Made by a program: the position numbers and the translations under genes. Shown here in pieces: positions 32,404-42,526 of a stretch of DNA of 64,000 bases. Under the pieces are notes generated by a model that was given only the letters and a program-made list of their open reading frames with translations, had not been told where the DNA came from and made no database searches. The stretch's first letter is position 1. Every line of letters starts with the position of its first letter. This DNA is from Simmondsia chinensis (lineage: Eukaryota; Streptophyta; Magnoliopsida; Caryophyllales; Simmondsiaceae): the NCBI GenBank assembly GCA_018398585.1, contig JAGTTD010000001.1, positions 11,658,501 to 11,722,500 on the forward strand, read 5' to 3'.

Positions 32404-33027
32404 CTGTATGGCATGTGGCTCTCAAACAGGTGGCAACCTAATGCATTAAGGTGAGGGGTATGTGGTCGGAGTAAAATACTCTATAAGTGCAAGGGGTCGT
32501 TGTTCATAAGCCATTACTAAATCAGAGTTAGCGCTAGTGGATTGTGCTCAGTGTTGGGCTCTAAGGTCTCTTAAAGTCCTTTCAATTCAGGGTTGAGTGT
32601 GGTAAGGTCAAGAGACAAAGAGTGACGAACGTGCATAAACAAACAACCAATAAAAGCAAGTAAAACTAAAAAGTAAAACTTGCAAAATAAAACCAAAAAT
32701 AAACAAAACAAACTAAAACACTTAAAGACCATGTAAACAAAAACCAAGGAAAATTGAATAATAAATAAGTAAACGCTAGAAGCTAACAAAAATTCAAGTA
32801 AAAATCCAACCCTAAATAAAATTATGAAAATAACAATCCTAAATTGAATCCTAAATCCCAGGCTAAAAATCAACTAAAACTCACGATGAAAATAAATAAA
32901 CAAATTGAACTAAAATCAAAATTAAAATCCTATGTTAAAAATAAAAATTATTTGGTTTAAAATAAAAAGAAAACTAGCAAATTGAAAATCAGAGAAAATC
33001 ACAAAATAAACCACTAATGTTGCCTAG
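32404..33027 (-). other. Athila-type leader
   Basis: About 600 bp between the primer site and gag. AT-rich on this strand with no recognisable domain; consistent with the long untranslated leader of Athila-type elements. Confidence 0.6.
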
Positions 33028-33051
33028 TCCTCGGCAACGGCGCCAAAATCA
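33028..33051 (-). promoter_or_regulatory. Athila-type primer binding site (tRNA-Asp)
   Basis: Minus strand TGGCGCCGTTGCCGAGGA starts six bases after the 5' LTR end. It is complementary to the 3' end of plant tRNA-Asp, the primer known for Athila-type elements, with one probable mismatch. Confidence 0.88.
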
Positions 33052-34497
33052 TGATGTGTTTTTCTATATCTATCAAAATTTAGTATTAAACCCTATCCAC
33101 TAAACACATCTAAATTAAAGTCTAGGGTGAATATCTATTCTATGACCTAAAAATTTTGAGAATTTGTGTTAATTAATCTAAAGAATAACAATTAAACTAA
33201 GAATTCTACTTCTGAAAGGGAAAAATATATGAAATTGGAACCTAGGGTTTTGAATTCATCATTAGCCTTTGCATTAACTCTTAAATTGGAATTATTTATT
33301 GTCATGCGGGTCGTGGTTTGGGCTACAGGTAATGTTATTAATATCGCGTATTGACCTTATTTATTTAAAACATAAGGAAAAAAGACTCTACGTAATGTAT
33401 TATTAATTATCACGTATTGACCCTATCTAACTAAAGTATAGGGAAGATATGTTTTAATTAACAATTCGATGAATACTATTGATTGATTAATTAATCTAAC
33501 GCTACAAGCACAAGAATTAATTAATAAATATCAATATCAACGATCAAAAGTTACAAATTCAAGAATCATTTCTATTGAATAAACAATTAAATTGTAATAC
33601 TTCAAAGTATTTCTCACAATCAAGCAATTCATGTAACAAATAAATAATTCCAAAATTGAAAGTAATACAAAAAGAAAAAGATTAATATTTTATCTAACCC
33701 TAGAGAGCAAATTAGCTCTCCATCAAGGATGAACTGGTGAAGGAGGAGATGAACGAACTCATGTCGGTCTTCACACTAATTTTGCTCTTGTTCCAAATTT
33801 ATTAAAAAAGAAAATTAAAATCAAAGTGCAGAGAGAGAATTGAGAGGCGGTGAATGAAACTCTCCAAGACAGAGAAGCCAAACCAAAAACCGAGATCCCA
33901 AGCTGATCTCTCCCACGGGCTTAAATACCCAACTGAGATAAAAAATTTGACTCCAAAACTGAACCGTAGACACTGCTGGGCCGAGGATGGCATCGCTGAT
34001 ATGCTGGACGATGGGCCTGAGCGTGGGCTGGGCCTGTTTGACTGGTCGTTGAGCACAGGTGGTGTGTTGTGCGTGTGGGTCGGTGGTGGGCCGAGCTGGA
34101 GATGACATTGGGCCTGGGATAGTTGGGTTTGGACAGTGTTTGGCCTGACGGTGGCTGAGCTGAACTTGGGCGGTGCTGGATGGCCTGTGGGCTGAGCTAA
34201 GGCTGGGCTTGAGGAAGAAGATGATACAGGTTGTGTGCGTGTGCTGCTGTTAACGAGTCTAAGCGGGTACCGGCCGGGCTTGGCTCATACGACCTCGTCC
34301 CAATCTTTAGTTGACTTGATTTAATTGTCCATACATCAAATTTTATCTTATTTGCACCTAAATTTGACAATTTATGAAACTTTAATCTTTGAACCTATAA
34401 AACACAAAAATTGCCGAAGTGATGATATAACGATAATTAAACATGTACAAAATAGCTAAAATAGCAAATAAAATACGCCTAAATATGAGATGCATCA
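33052..34497 (-). repeat. Athila LTR D (5' LTR)
   Basis: A complete LTR of 1446 bp: U3 start TGATGCATCTCAT at 34497 and U5 end ...AACACATCA at 33052 on the minus strand. It directly joins the primer site. Outward of 34497 is GTTGT, the target duplication. Confidence 0.9.
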
Positions 34498-36189
34498 GTT
34501 GTGCCATGCATCTTGTAATTGAGACAAAAGATCGGTTGGAATCAGTGGCAAATCCAGAAGTTCATTGATACAGGATCCATATATATAATTAAAAATAATA
34601 AAAATATTAAGAAATAAATAAAATAAATAAATTGATATATAATATACTATTAATCAATTAAAAAATTAAAAATGTATGAAAAATTCATATCAAAACAAAA
34701 TTATAGTAATCCCTAAGAGAAATAAAATTAGGGTTACAATTTTTTTTTTGATCACAATTAGGGTTACAATTTAATATTAATAAAATTAGTTACATTAAAA
34801 AGCAAAAATATAACTGAAAAAATGCTACCACTAGTCCAGTCGTGTGCTATAGCTGCGGATTCACACTTCAAAGATTATATATAATTTTAATATTTTTCCA
34901 CCGATTTATATATATTTCTAAAGGTCAGGGAGTAAAGCTGTGGTGTCCGTACACTCCGGTACTTATAATGTGAGTCCGCCATTGGTCGAAATGGATGAGA
35001 GAGCTAAGGATAGGAGTTCACCACTAGTGACATGGGACAGGGTATCGACCACAATATTTTCCTTTCCTTTTTCATACACAATATCGTATGTGTACCCCAT
35101 TAATTTTGAGAGCTATTGTTGTTGAAAGGAGTTGAAATGCATTGGTTGAGTAAGTGTTTGATGCTTTGCTGATCTATGCGGATCCGAAAATGTTGATTCA
35201 TCAAGTACTGGTTCCACTTTTTAATTGCGTAAACAACGGCAAGCAATTCATGTTGTACATAGATTTTTGTTGGTTTCGTGGGGAAAGTGCATTGCTAATG
35301 TAGGCAATGGGATGGCCCCTTTGTAAGAGGACCGCGCCAATCCTAATGTCGGAAGTGTCTATTTCTGTTTCGAATATGTCATGAAAATCGAGTAGGGCAA
35401 GGATGGGGGCACAAGTTAGGGCATCTTTGAGGTGGTCAAATGCAAGTTGGGTGTCCCCATTCCATGTGAAGGTGGGGAGTTTAAAAAAATCTATGAAGGG
35501 TTTGGCAATCTTGCTATACCCTTGAACAAAGCGGCGGTAGTAGCCAGTTAAACCGAGGAACTTGCGGAGTTGTTTGAAAGTTATAGGGAGAGGCCAATTA
35601 ATTACCACGTGAATCTTAGCGGGATTGGTAGAAACATGACCTGCATGAATTATGTGGCCTAAATAGTCAATCTCAAACATGCCAAATGAACATTTGTTTT
35701 CCTTTGCATAAAGTGAATTATGTATGAGCACTTGAAAGACAATGCGTGAATGGTCCAAATGAGAGGGCAAATCTGTGCGATAGACTAGTATGATGTGAGC
35801 GCCATGCAACTCATCAAAGAGCTCATCAATTAAAGGGATAGGGTATTTGTCCTTCATGGTATTGGCGTTAAGTGCACGGTAGTCCCCGTACATACGCCAT
35901 GAGCCGTCCTTTTTCTTAACTAAAACAATGGGTGAAGCATAAGGACCCGTGCTCTCGTGTATGGTGTGCTTTTCAAGCAACTATATAATGATTTGCCTAA
36001 TGACATTTTTTTGGTCGAGAGAATAATGGTATGGTCTTTGGTTAATCGGGGTGGTATCCCCCTTGAGTGGAATTCTATGGTCAAAATGGGGCCTTGTAGG
36101 AGGAGGGTGTGTGGTTCATGAAAGAGGATGTGGAATTTCTCAAGTAGGTGGCGAAGGACCAGCAGCTGGTCAGTGGTAGGTGTGACCAT
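34498..36189 (-). pseudogene. Chromovirus-1 reverse transcriptase and RNase H
   Basis: Main frame 35980-35201: TGPYASPIVLVKKKDGSWRM and DELFDELHGA, then abruptly VYRTDLPSHLDHSRIVFQVL. About 65 residues including the catalytic YxDD are therefore missing. Next are FEIDYLGHIIHAGHVSTNP and FLGLTGYYRRFVQGYSKIAK. RNase H includes FETEIDTSDIRIGAVLLQ and continues to 34993. After the MITE it resumes at 34542-34498, where the Athila complex cuts in. The N-terminal lead-in of RT is at 36189-35920 in another frame. Confidence 0.88.
34543..34984. mobile_element. hAT-type MITE, 442 bp
   Basis: The ends are CAGTGGCAAATCCAGAAG on the left and, on the reverse strand, CAATGGCGGACTCACATT on the right. This resembles the widespread plant hAT terminal repeat beginning CAGTGGCGGA. 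Flanking 8-mers GTTGGAAT (34535-34542) and GTCGAAAT (34985-34992) agree at six of eight positions, fitting a decayed 8-bp target duplication. The interior is AT-rich and non-coding. It interrupts the chromovirus-1 RNase H end. Confidence 0.78.
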
Positions 36190-36218
36190 GACTTGGGAAA
36201 GAATTTCGGTGTCTCGGT

Positions 36219-36638
36219 GGTAAAAATTGTAGAGTAAAGGGTTCCGAGGTTGTTATCTGTCAAGGTCTTAGTCATTGTACACATAGAAATTTCATAGATA
36301 GATTTATTTGTGATCCCGTGGAGTGTGTGAGAGTGGCTCAAGTACGTGAAAGTTGCCGTTAAATTTCTCATATTCAAAGATAAGGGGCCAACCAAAGAGA
36401 ACCAAGGACATCCTAACACCATTTCACACTCGCCTAGGGGAAGAAGAATCATATCGGATTTATACTTGGCGTCATTAAGGGACTATTCAAAGTTGTTGCA
36501 ACTAGAGGTGGTGGACATTTGGCCCCCATCAGCTATTGTGATAAGGAATGGGTTTGTGGTAGAGATCGAGCATTTAAGTCTCTTTGTGACACTAAGATCT
36601 AGAAAGTTTGGCACCACAAACAAGGAAGATGCACAAAG
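36219..36638 (-). pseudogene. Chromovirus-1 protease, C-terminal part
   Basis: It reads NFLDLSVTKRLKCSISTTNP and PLGECEMVLGCPWFSLVGPL, the second half of a gypsy protease (GxxDxVLGxxWL-like). The catalytic triad region preceding NFLDL reads ASSLFVVP instead of a D-[ST]-G motif, so it is mutated or frameshifted. A 1.6-kb solo LTR separates it from gag. Confidence 0.7.
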
Positions 36639-38214
36639 TGTCACTGTCCTGTTGTGGACCATGACACGGTGCGTGTGCACGCGCCTATGTGTCGCGTGCT
36701 CGCCCACCTCTACCCTTGTAGGGTGCACCCTTGGGCCTACGTGCATGGCCCAGTGTCATGCGCTACAGGCGAGCCAGTGCCGATGTGCATCTCAATGCGA
36801 GCGTATGGGAGCACGTGAATGAGAGCACGTCGCACGTTGAATGCATGCAATGTTGCACGCTGTGTCGCAAGTCACGTCCTGGGTTGTAGAAGTTCCCTTA
36901 TTAAGAAAGACACAGGTCATTGAAGTCGAGTTTGGGGCATCAAATGCCCTAACCCTAAATAGTGGTGCTAAATGGATTTCCTGGTAATGGGGGTGGGCCT
37001 CAGTGCAGCCATGAGGGTGGCATGAGGCCTCCATGTGAGTAGGACACTCCGTGGACACTGTGTTGGGGCCGAGGGCCGACGATGTGCATAATTTGTCCAA
37101 GGAAAGTTTGGGCCCTCATTTGAGTTACAGGACATGACGTTGGAGCACTCTAGTAAACAAGGTTCAACCTTCACTTGAGGAGAGCACTTGAGGTGTTTGA
37201 GCATGCTTGTGAGCGGTAGTGTGCACCAACCCGTTTACTTGTCTTGGTGGCACAGTTGTGGCAACACTGTGCTTGTGGATAAAGTTAGGGGCCGTTGGTT
37301 GTGTACCAACATGCGTCCATGTTCAATGGATGCCACGAGATGGTTGCCCACTCGGGTAAGAGGCGCGCTATTTTTGCGTGATCCAGTGAACTCCCCACAA
37401 GGACAGCGGCCTTGAACACGAGATGCGCCCAGGGGACTTCATTGTCATTAGGTGTTGTACTGGGGAAGGATTACTCTAGGCTACTTCTAAGAGTTAGCTG
37501 ACACTATGGAGGACATGTGACTTAAGGAATGACCCGGGGAGTTGAGACATGGGGTTGAGACTCGAAGGATGTCAGTGATGTCCGACATAAGTGATGGTGT
37601 CTGGCTGGTGTATCGACCCACTAAGGGATGTCCCAGGGAGTTGGGATGCATTGTTTAAATTCGAAGGGCGCCCGCGAGACCCGACATAGGTGTTGAGGTC
37701 CGACTAGTGCTCTGGCCCGCTGAGGAATGTCCCGGTAGTTGAGACGAACGGGAGAGATTAGAAAGACGTCGGTGGTGTTCAACAGTGGTGATGGAGCGTG
37801 GCTAGGGTGCTAGCTCGCGAATTAGGTAGGCGCGTATTTAGGCAAAGAGCTTCATGCATCGGTGCAGATGATGAGACCCTGGTGCCCAGGTATGCGCCTA
37901 AGTGTTGTGTTGGCAAGTGAACCTATGGATTGGTCACGCTTTAGGGCGGTTTGAGGTCTTGAAGTTTGATTGAACATTAGTATGTCACTGAGTGGGTTTG
38001 CCTTCGAGGTCATGGGACTTGGGTGAACTTGTGACACAAAGTGGGACTCTTGGGTTGAGAGGGGTTGCGCTTGTCAAGTTATGTGTATCGTGAAAGTGAA
38101 AATGTACATGTCGAGAGGTGAAAAAGCCTGCCTTTGAGTAAGGCTAGCCTTGATTCAATGGAGTCATGGCGCCGCACGGTCATTTATTCCTCTACGCCAA
38201 GTGGGACCGTGACA
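36639..38214. mobile_element. Solo LTR, 1576 bp, in the chromovirus-1 protease
   Basis: The ends are TGTCACTG and CCGTGACA. The 5-bp duplication CAAAG lies at 36634-36638 and 38215-38219. No primer site, polypurine tract or polyprotein is found within, so the simplest reading is a solo LTR left by intra-element recombination. It is GC-rich. Its TGTCA...TGACA ends are shared with the RRM-bearing element at 11392. Removing it with one TSD copy makes the surrounding chromovirus-1 frame continuous. Confidence 0.78.
37520..37815. repeat. Minisatellite of about 100-bp units in the solo LTR
   Basis: Three imperfect tandem units start at about 37526 (GGAATGACCCGGGGAGTTGAG), 37623 (GGGATGTCCCAGGGAGTTGG) and 37721 (GGAATGTCCCGGTAGTTGAG). 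Each contains a GTCCGACATAAG-like word. Confidence 0.75.
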
Positions 38215-38219
38215 CAAAG

Positions 38220-39900
38220 CATGCTTTCCATAACAACCAAGAACACGAAGTGTGCGATGGGAACTGTGTTGTAAGAGAGAATGGATGGATATGGTCGAGG
38301 CATCTTCGGATGGGACTTCAGGGTCATCTATAATATCTAGGGGTTTGTCCGAAGTTTGGGTGTCGACCTCAACAAGAAAAAACCTGACCGCAACTATGAC
38401 GATTGGTGCACTTATGACCTAACACGTATTGCTCATCATAATAAAAACATTGACTCTTGGCTCGTTTGTCATCAATTTCAGCACTAGTGAGTGTGTGTTG
38501 TGTAGAGGGGTCAGGAGGTTTGGGGGTTCCGTTGGAGTAGGGGAAATGGGGCAAAACGTCGGGTGGCAAGGGGTTGGGGAGGAACAGTGCTACAGGGAAA
38601 GGGTTGAGGGTGTTGGGCTTGTAGGATGACCTCTTGAAGCTTAGCCGTAAACATGGCATCATGAAGTGTTTGTGGTGTAAGGGATCTAATGGACATTCTT
38701 AAATCCTCACATAGTTCATTAAGCAACTAACGGCATAATCCTCTTGTAAGAAGACCTGGGCGTATAAACTATCAAACATGTTCATAAACTCAAGAAGGGA
38801 TCCAGCTTGGCGTAAAGCTAAGAGAGCGAACATTGGGTCATCTATAGCACGGCCAAAACGGTAAAGGGCTGCTAATTTAATTGGTCCCATATGACATAAG
38901 GGCCATGTTTGCGCATAAAGTGTTGAAACCACTAAAGGGCATATCCTTCCATGTGGGCCGTAGCAATTTCAAGTTTAGTTGCATTAGAGATGTGGTCCAT
39001 GCGAAAAAATTGTTCACATTTGAAAATCCATGTCTTAACATCCTCACCCATAAATCGTGGAAAGTCAAGTTTAGCCATACAAGTGGACAAGTGATAGTGA
39101 TGGGAATGGGTTTGGCTGGGGGAAGTTGGGTTGTCTATTGCCATAGAGTATGGGGGTAAACTAACTGAACTAGGGGCGGGAGCGGATGAATGGGAGTACA
39201 ATAAAGGATCAGCCCTAAATGTACTCGAGCCTGAAAAACCAGGAAGGGATGTCAGAACACCTCCATGGGTAGAGGTACTGAAAAGGGAAGTTGGTGGCAG
39301 TGGTGGTGTTGACAATGGGGGTGGGGGTGGTGAAAGGGTGGGTGGGTGGGAAGGTCCCAAATAAGGGTTTCTCGGTCCTGAACTAGAGCCCCCCAAAGTA
39401 GCTCCATAGCTACCAAAGGCAATACTTTGATCCCAACCCGATGTGGGTAAGTGGTTAAATCCTGGGCCCATACCGATTGAGTGATGGAGGGCCAAGAACT
39501 AGGTGTCGCCGATGGACGGCGGGAAACCCGGGGAAGGTGCGGTAAGGTTAGGGTTAAGGTTGCAATTTTGAACTAAAGTGGTGGTTAGAGATGATACCTG
39601 AGTAGCTAAACCCGCGATTACATCCCAAATGTCATTGATAGCGTGTTGGGTTTGGTCATTAAAGGCTCTCTGCAAAGCATTGAGCGTGGTGTTGGCAGTG
39701 GGTGGCACGACAAAGTTGACGATGGCGGTTGGTATGTTCGAGCTATTTTTGGGTGGGGTTTGTGAGATTGGTTGTGGGTGGTTGGTGCTGGAGGTGCTAA
39801 CGCTTGTACTGGAGGTACCGGGGCCAGTTCTTGGGGTTGGGGTGGCGCCAGTGCCAGTGGTGGTGGTAGTGCGTTACGGTCAGGTGGTGGGTCAGCTTGG
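38220..39900 (-). pseudogene. Chromovirus-1 gag
   Basis: Start region 39708-39495: QRAFNDQTQHAINDIWDVI and a proline/serine-rich stretch. The Gag core is KLDFPRFMGEDVKTWIFKCE at about 39090-39030. The zinc knuckle is visible near 38410-38470 as CFYYDEQYVLGHKC, where the second cysteine is replaced by tyrosine. Frames change near 38932 and 38700, and stops are frequent. Confidence 0.8.
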
Positions 39901-39942
39901 ATTCAATCAGAGTACATGACTACTCATAGTCCGGGCACCAAT

Positions 39943-39955
39943 GGCTCTGATACCA
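39943..39955 (-). promoter_or_regulatory. Chromovirus-1 primer binding site
   Basis: On the minus strand TGGTATCAGAGCC begins one base inside the 5' LTR, matching initiator tRNA-Met. Confidence 0.88.
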
Positions 39956-39956
39956 A

Positions 39957-40399
39957 TGATGCATTTCCAAATCAAAACTAGGTTAAATTAAGATAAAAAT
40001 GAAAAGAAAGCAAGGAAAGCAAAGTGAAGAGAGAAAAAAAGGAAAAGGAAGAGGAAGAAGGAGGAGATTCTCATTGATTGCCTCAAATCACAATATACAA
40101 TTATTTATATACAAAAGGGTAAAATGGGAAAAATAAACATGTAGAGCACCACTAGGGCAAAACCAAAATAGGGTCTAATAAACATCTCTCCTCACTACAT
40201 AACTGAAATCCGAGCCCCTTCAGAATTAATATGCTGTCCCAAGCTAGCATAAGACGCTCATGCCTCATTGGAGCCCTCTTCCTCTCCACGCAGGGCAAAG
40301 CTTGAACCTACTAGTATCTCTGGGAGCTGGGCCACCCCAATGCAATCCAAAGTCGTTGGGTAAATGTTGGTAAAGTCAGCCCGTATAGGGAATGCATCA
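39957..40399 (-). repeat. Chromovirus-1 5' LTR
   Basis: A 443-bp LTR with TGATGCATT...AATGCATCA-type ends, matching 8764-9197. It is followed by the target duplication CAGTT. TATATAAAT-like sequence on the minus strand near 40100-40108 may be the TATA box. Confidence 0.88.
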
Positions 40400-40587
40400 C
40401 AGTTCGAGATGAAGAAAGTTTTGAGGCACACGCGGGTGTAATTGCCTTAGGACTTGCTGGTTTATCAAAATGATAGGGTTTGATGCTTTTGCTATAATTA
40501 CGTGATCTGAATAATGCTGTGCACAGAGAGAAGCAAACTTGGCGCTAAAGATATAGTAAGATTAGAAGGGTAAAAAAGGAACATACC

Positions 40588-40832
40588 CAGTGTATCAAGG
40601 GCTCCCGCCTCAGCAGGGTCGCCGGGGGGGGGGGGGGGGGGGGGGGTGGGCGGATGTACGCAGCTTTCCCCCTTCAGGGTGTTAACCTGAAGAGTGGCTG
40701 TTTCCTAGTGCCCCCAACCTGAGAGTGAGGACTCCCAAGAAGGTCACCCATCCTGGTACTACTCTCGCCCAAGCACGCTTAACTTCGGAGTTCTAATGGG
40801 ATCCGGTGACGGCGTGTTGGTGCCCTCTTTGG
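40588..40832 (-). mobile_element. 5S rRNA-headed SINE
   Basis: Reading on the minus strand from 40830, the first 110 bases are 5S rRNA-like, with CCGGATCCCATTAGAACTCC, AAGTTAAGCGTGCTTGGGCG, AGAGTAGTAC and GGATGGGTGACC. These cover the A box, intermediate element and C box, the type 1 pol III internal promoter. The next part (GGAAACAGCC..., GCTGCGTACAT, a long C-run region, CACTGGG) is the conserved tail shared with the LINE end at 63420-63535. The sequence is clearly not a functional 5S gene because the last 10 bases of the 5S unit are replaced. No clean target duplication is seen. Confidence 0.82.
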
Positions 40833-42526
40833 TCAACTACATATTTAAGTATTAATACTTTAATCTTGAGGGTGTGTTTGATACGGGTTTAATAGAGATT
40901 AATGGTTACATGAGTAACCATTGCACCCCTTTTAACTCTATTTGATTTACCATTAATATTTAACCCATGAAAAAGTTTACCCCAAATGGGGTTAAGACTA
41001 TTGCATGGCCCCTCCTAGTGCAACATCCATAATAAAGAAAGTGGTAAAAAAATTTTTAACTTATTGGCTTGTGGAATTTGAAGATCATGAATTATATTCT
41101 TAAAAAATTATTTAAATATTTAATAACTATTCTAAATATTTTTAAAATATTTGACATTAGAAAAATATTTTAAAAATTCAGAAAATATTTTAAATATATG
41201 TACAAATATTTTAAATATTATTATAATATTTATATATTAATATAAAAAATATGTATAAAAGTTCAATATTTAAAAATATATAATAATATTTAAATATTAA
41301 AACATTAAAAAATACTTAAAAATATTTTAAATATTTAAAAAATATTTTAAAGATTAAAAATACATTAAATATTCAAAAAGTAAATAGAAAGTGTTGGAAC
41401 TAAACAAGTAAAATATTATAAAAAAAAGTACGAAGTAGAAAGATATTACCAATAACTCGCGGAGATGACGAAATACTAAAAAAGTCACAAATGAACGAGG
41501 AGCGGATCACGCTCTCTTTAAGACGGTTTCGCTCCCTTCTTGGATCTAAGCCGGTGTAGCTGGTACTGGTGCGCTGCCTCCAGGATACAACGCCCAACTA
41601 CTATGTTGACACTTTCGTGGTCTGAACAACCTTGAAAGTCAGAGCTTCTACTACGCCTTACTTGGCCAAAATAAAAAGAAAAAGATAGATGAACTCACAT
41701 TTTTGCACACTGTTTGTTTTTCTTTTTATTGCTTGGATACAAACTGCTCCGTGCAAAATCAACTTTGAAAGCCAAGAATTTATAAACATGCTTCACTCTT
41801 CTTATTATGCAACATTTATCAACATAATCAATATATACATTTGTAATTCCTTGTTGTAACCAAGAGAAATTGAATTAATGAAATGTTGAACTGAAAAATG
41901 CTTATTATAACGTTATAAACCAAGCCAACTTAATTCAAATTTATTACTGTATATTGTCCTTTTATCTCCCATATAAAATACCATAAAATTGGTATTAAAC
42001 TTGAGATTTTTTCAATACATAAATGATGTATAATTGTTAGAGTTGAATAGAGACTTTACAACCAAATAAGAGTAAATAAACAATACCATTAAAGTCAAAT
42101 TAAATTTCAAAACAATGATATATGAAATCATTTTTATTAAAATATTCAACAGAAAGTAGGAGAGATCTACTATGGTGATGTTGGTGGTGGCTGGAGGTCG
42201 GCAACAATAGCAATGTCAGTGAAGATAGGTCATCGGCATTATAGCAAGGATTATCTGATATTTTGTAAATTTTTAAGATTATTTTTTAGATATATAAAGC
42301 ATCATTACTTATATAAGGGTAATTTTTTTTCACTATTTAATAAATAGTTTTATTTTATTTAATTAAATTTAAAAATTTTTTAAAAATAATATGAGAAATA
42401 AATGAAGGCATGAAAGATAAAAGAAGTATGTTACAATCAAACCAAATATAATGAAAGATTTATGAGTTAATAGTTACTCCTTTAAAAGTTGCACAAATAA
42501 ACAAGGTGCAAGAATTTTTTTTTCAT
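40833..42526. other. Extremely AT-rich region, no gene
   Basis: 41050-41390 is a degenerate TTTAAATATTTAAAA repeat. A GC-richer island at 41400-41670 has no recognisable domain. At 40870 the sequence GGGTGTGTTTGATACGGGTT could be a terminal inverted repeat that pairs with 43660-43686. 42160-42260 has GGTGGTGGCTGG words with no coding sense. Confidence 0.5.

Larger units (their letters stand above)
10869..34497 (-). mobile_element. Athila-type Ty3/gypsy complex with two U3 outer ends
   Basis: The complex contains four related LTRs: A (plus strand, 10869-15024, interrupted), B (minus, 15042-16381, U3 truncated), C (minus, 16382-26880, interrupted) and D (minus, 33052-34497). A minus-strand internal region lies at 26881-33051. 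The outermost bases on both sides are the U3 start of the LTR (TGATGC...). The duplication GTTGT is present at 10864-10868 and 34498-34502. Keeping one TSD copy restores the frame of chromovirus-1. The primer site matches tRNA-Asp, as known for Athila-type elements. No intact polyprotein remains. Confidence 0.85.
8764..40399 (-). mobile_element. Chromovirus-1, Ty3/gypsy, split by nested insertions
   Basis: Minus-strand element: 5' LTR 39957-40399, primer site, gag, protease, RT and RNase H down to 34498, then integrase and chromodomain from 10868 to 9210, polypurine tract and 3' LTR 8764-9197. The 5-bp duplication CAGTT lies at 8759-8763 and 40400-40404. Removing the Athila complex, the MITE and the solo LTR with one TSD copy each leaves about 6 kb, a normal length for a short-LTR chromovirus. 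The reading frame between RNase H and integrase becomes continuous across the Athila site. RT has an internal deletion and many stops occur. Confidence 0.9.

Noticed and set aside
38429..39981. Plus-strand Gly/Val-rich frames
   Set aside because: They are antisense to the gag and leader of chromovirus-1.
40718..40830. Functional 5S rRNA gene
   Set aside because: The 5S-like part is incomplete at its 3' end, carries substitutions, runs into a SINE tail and is not in a tandem array.
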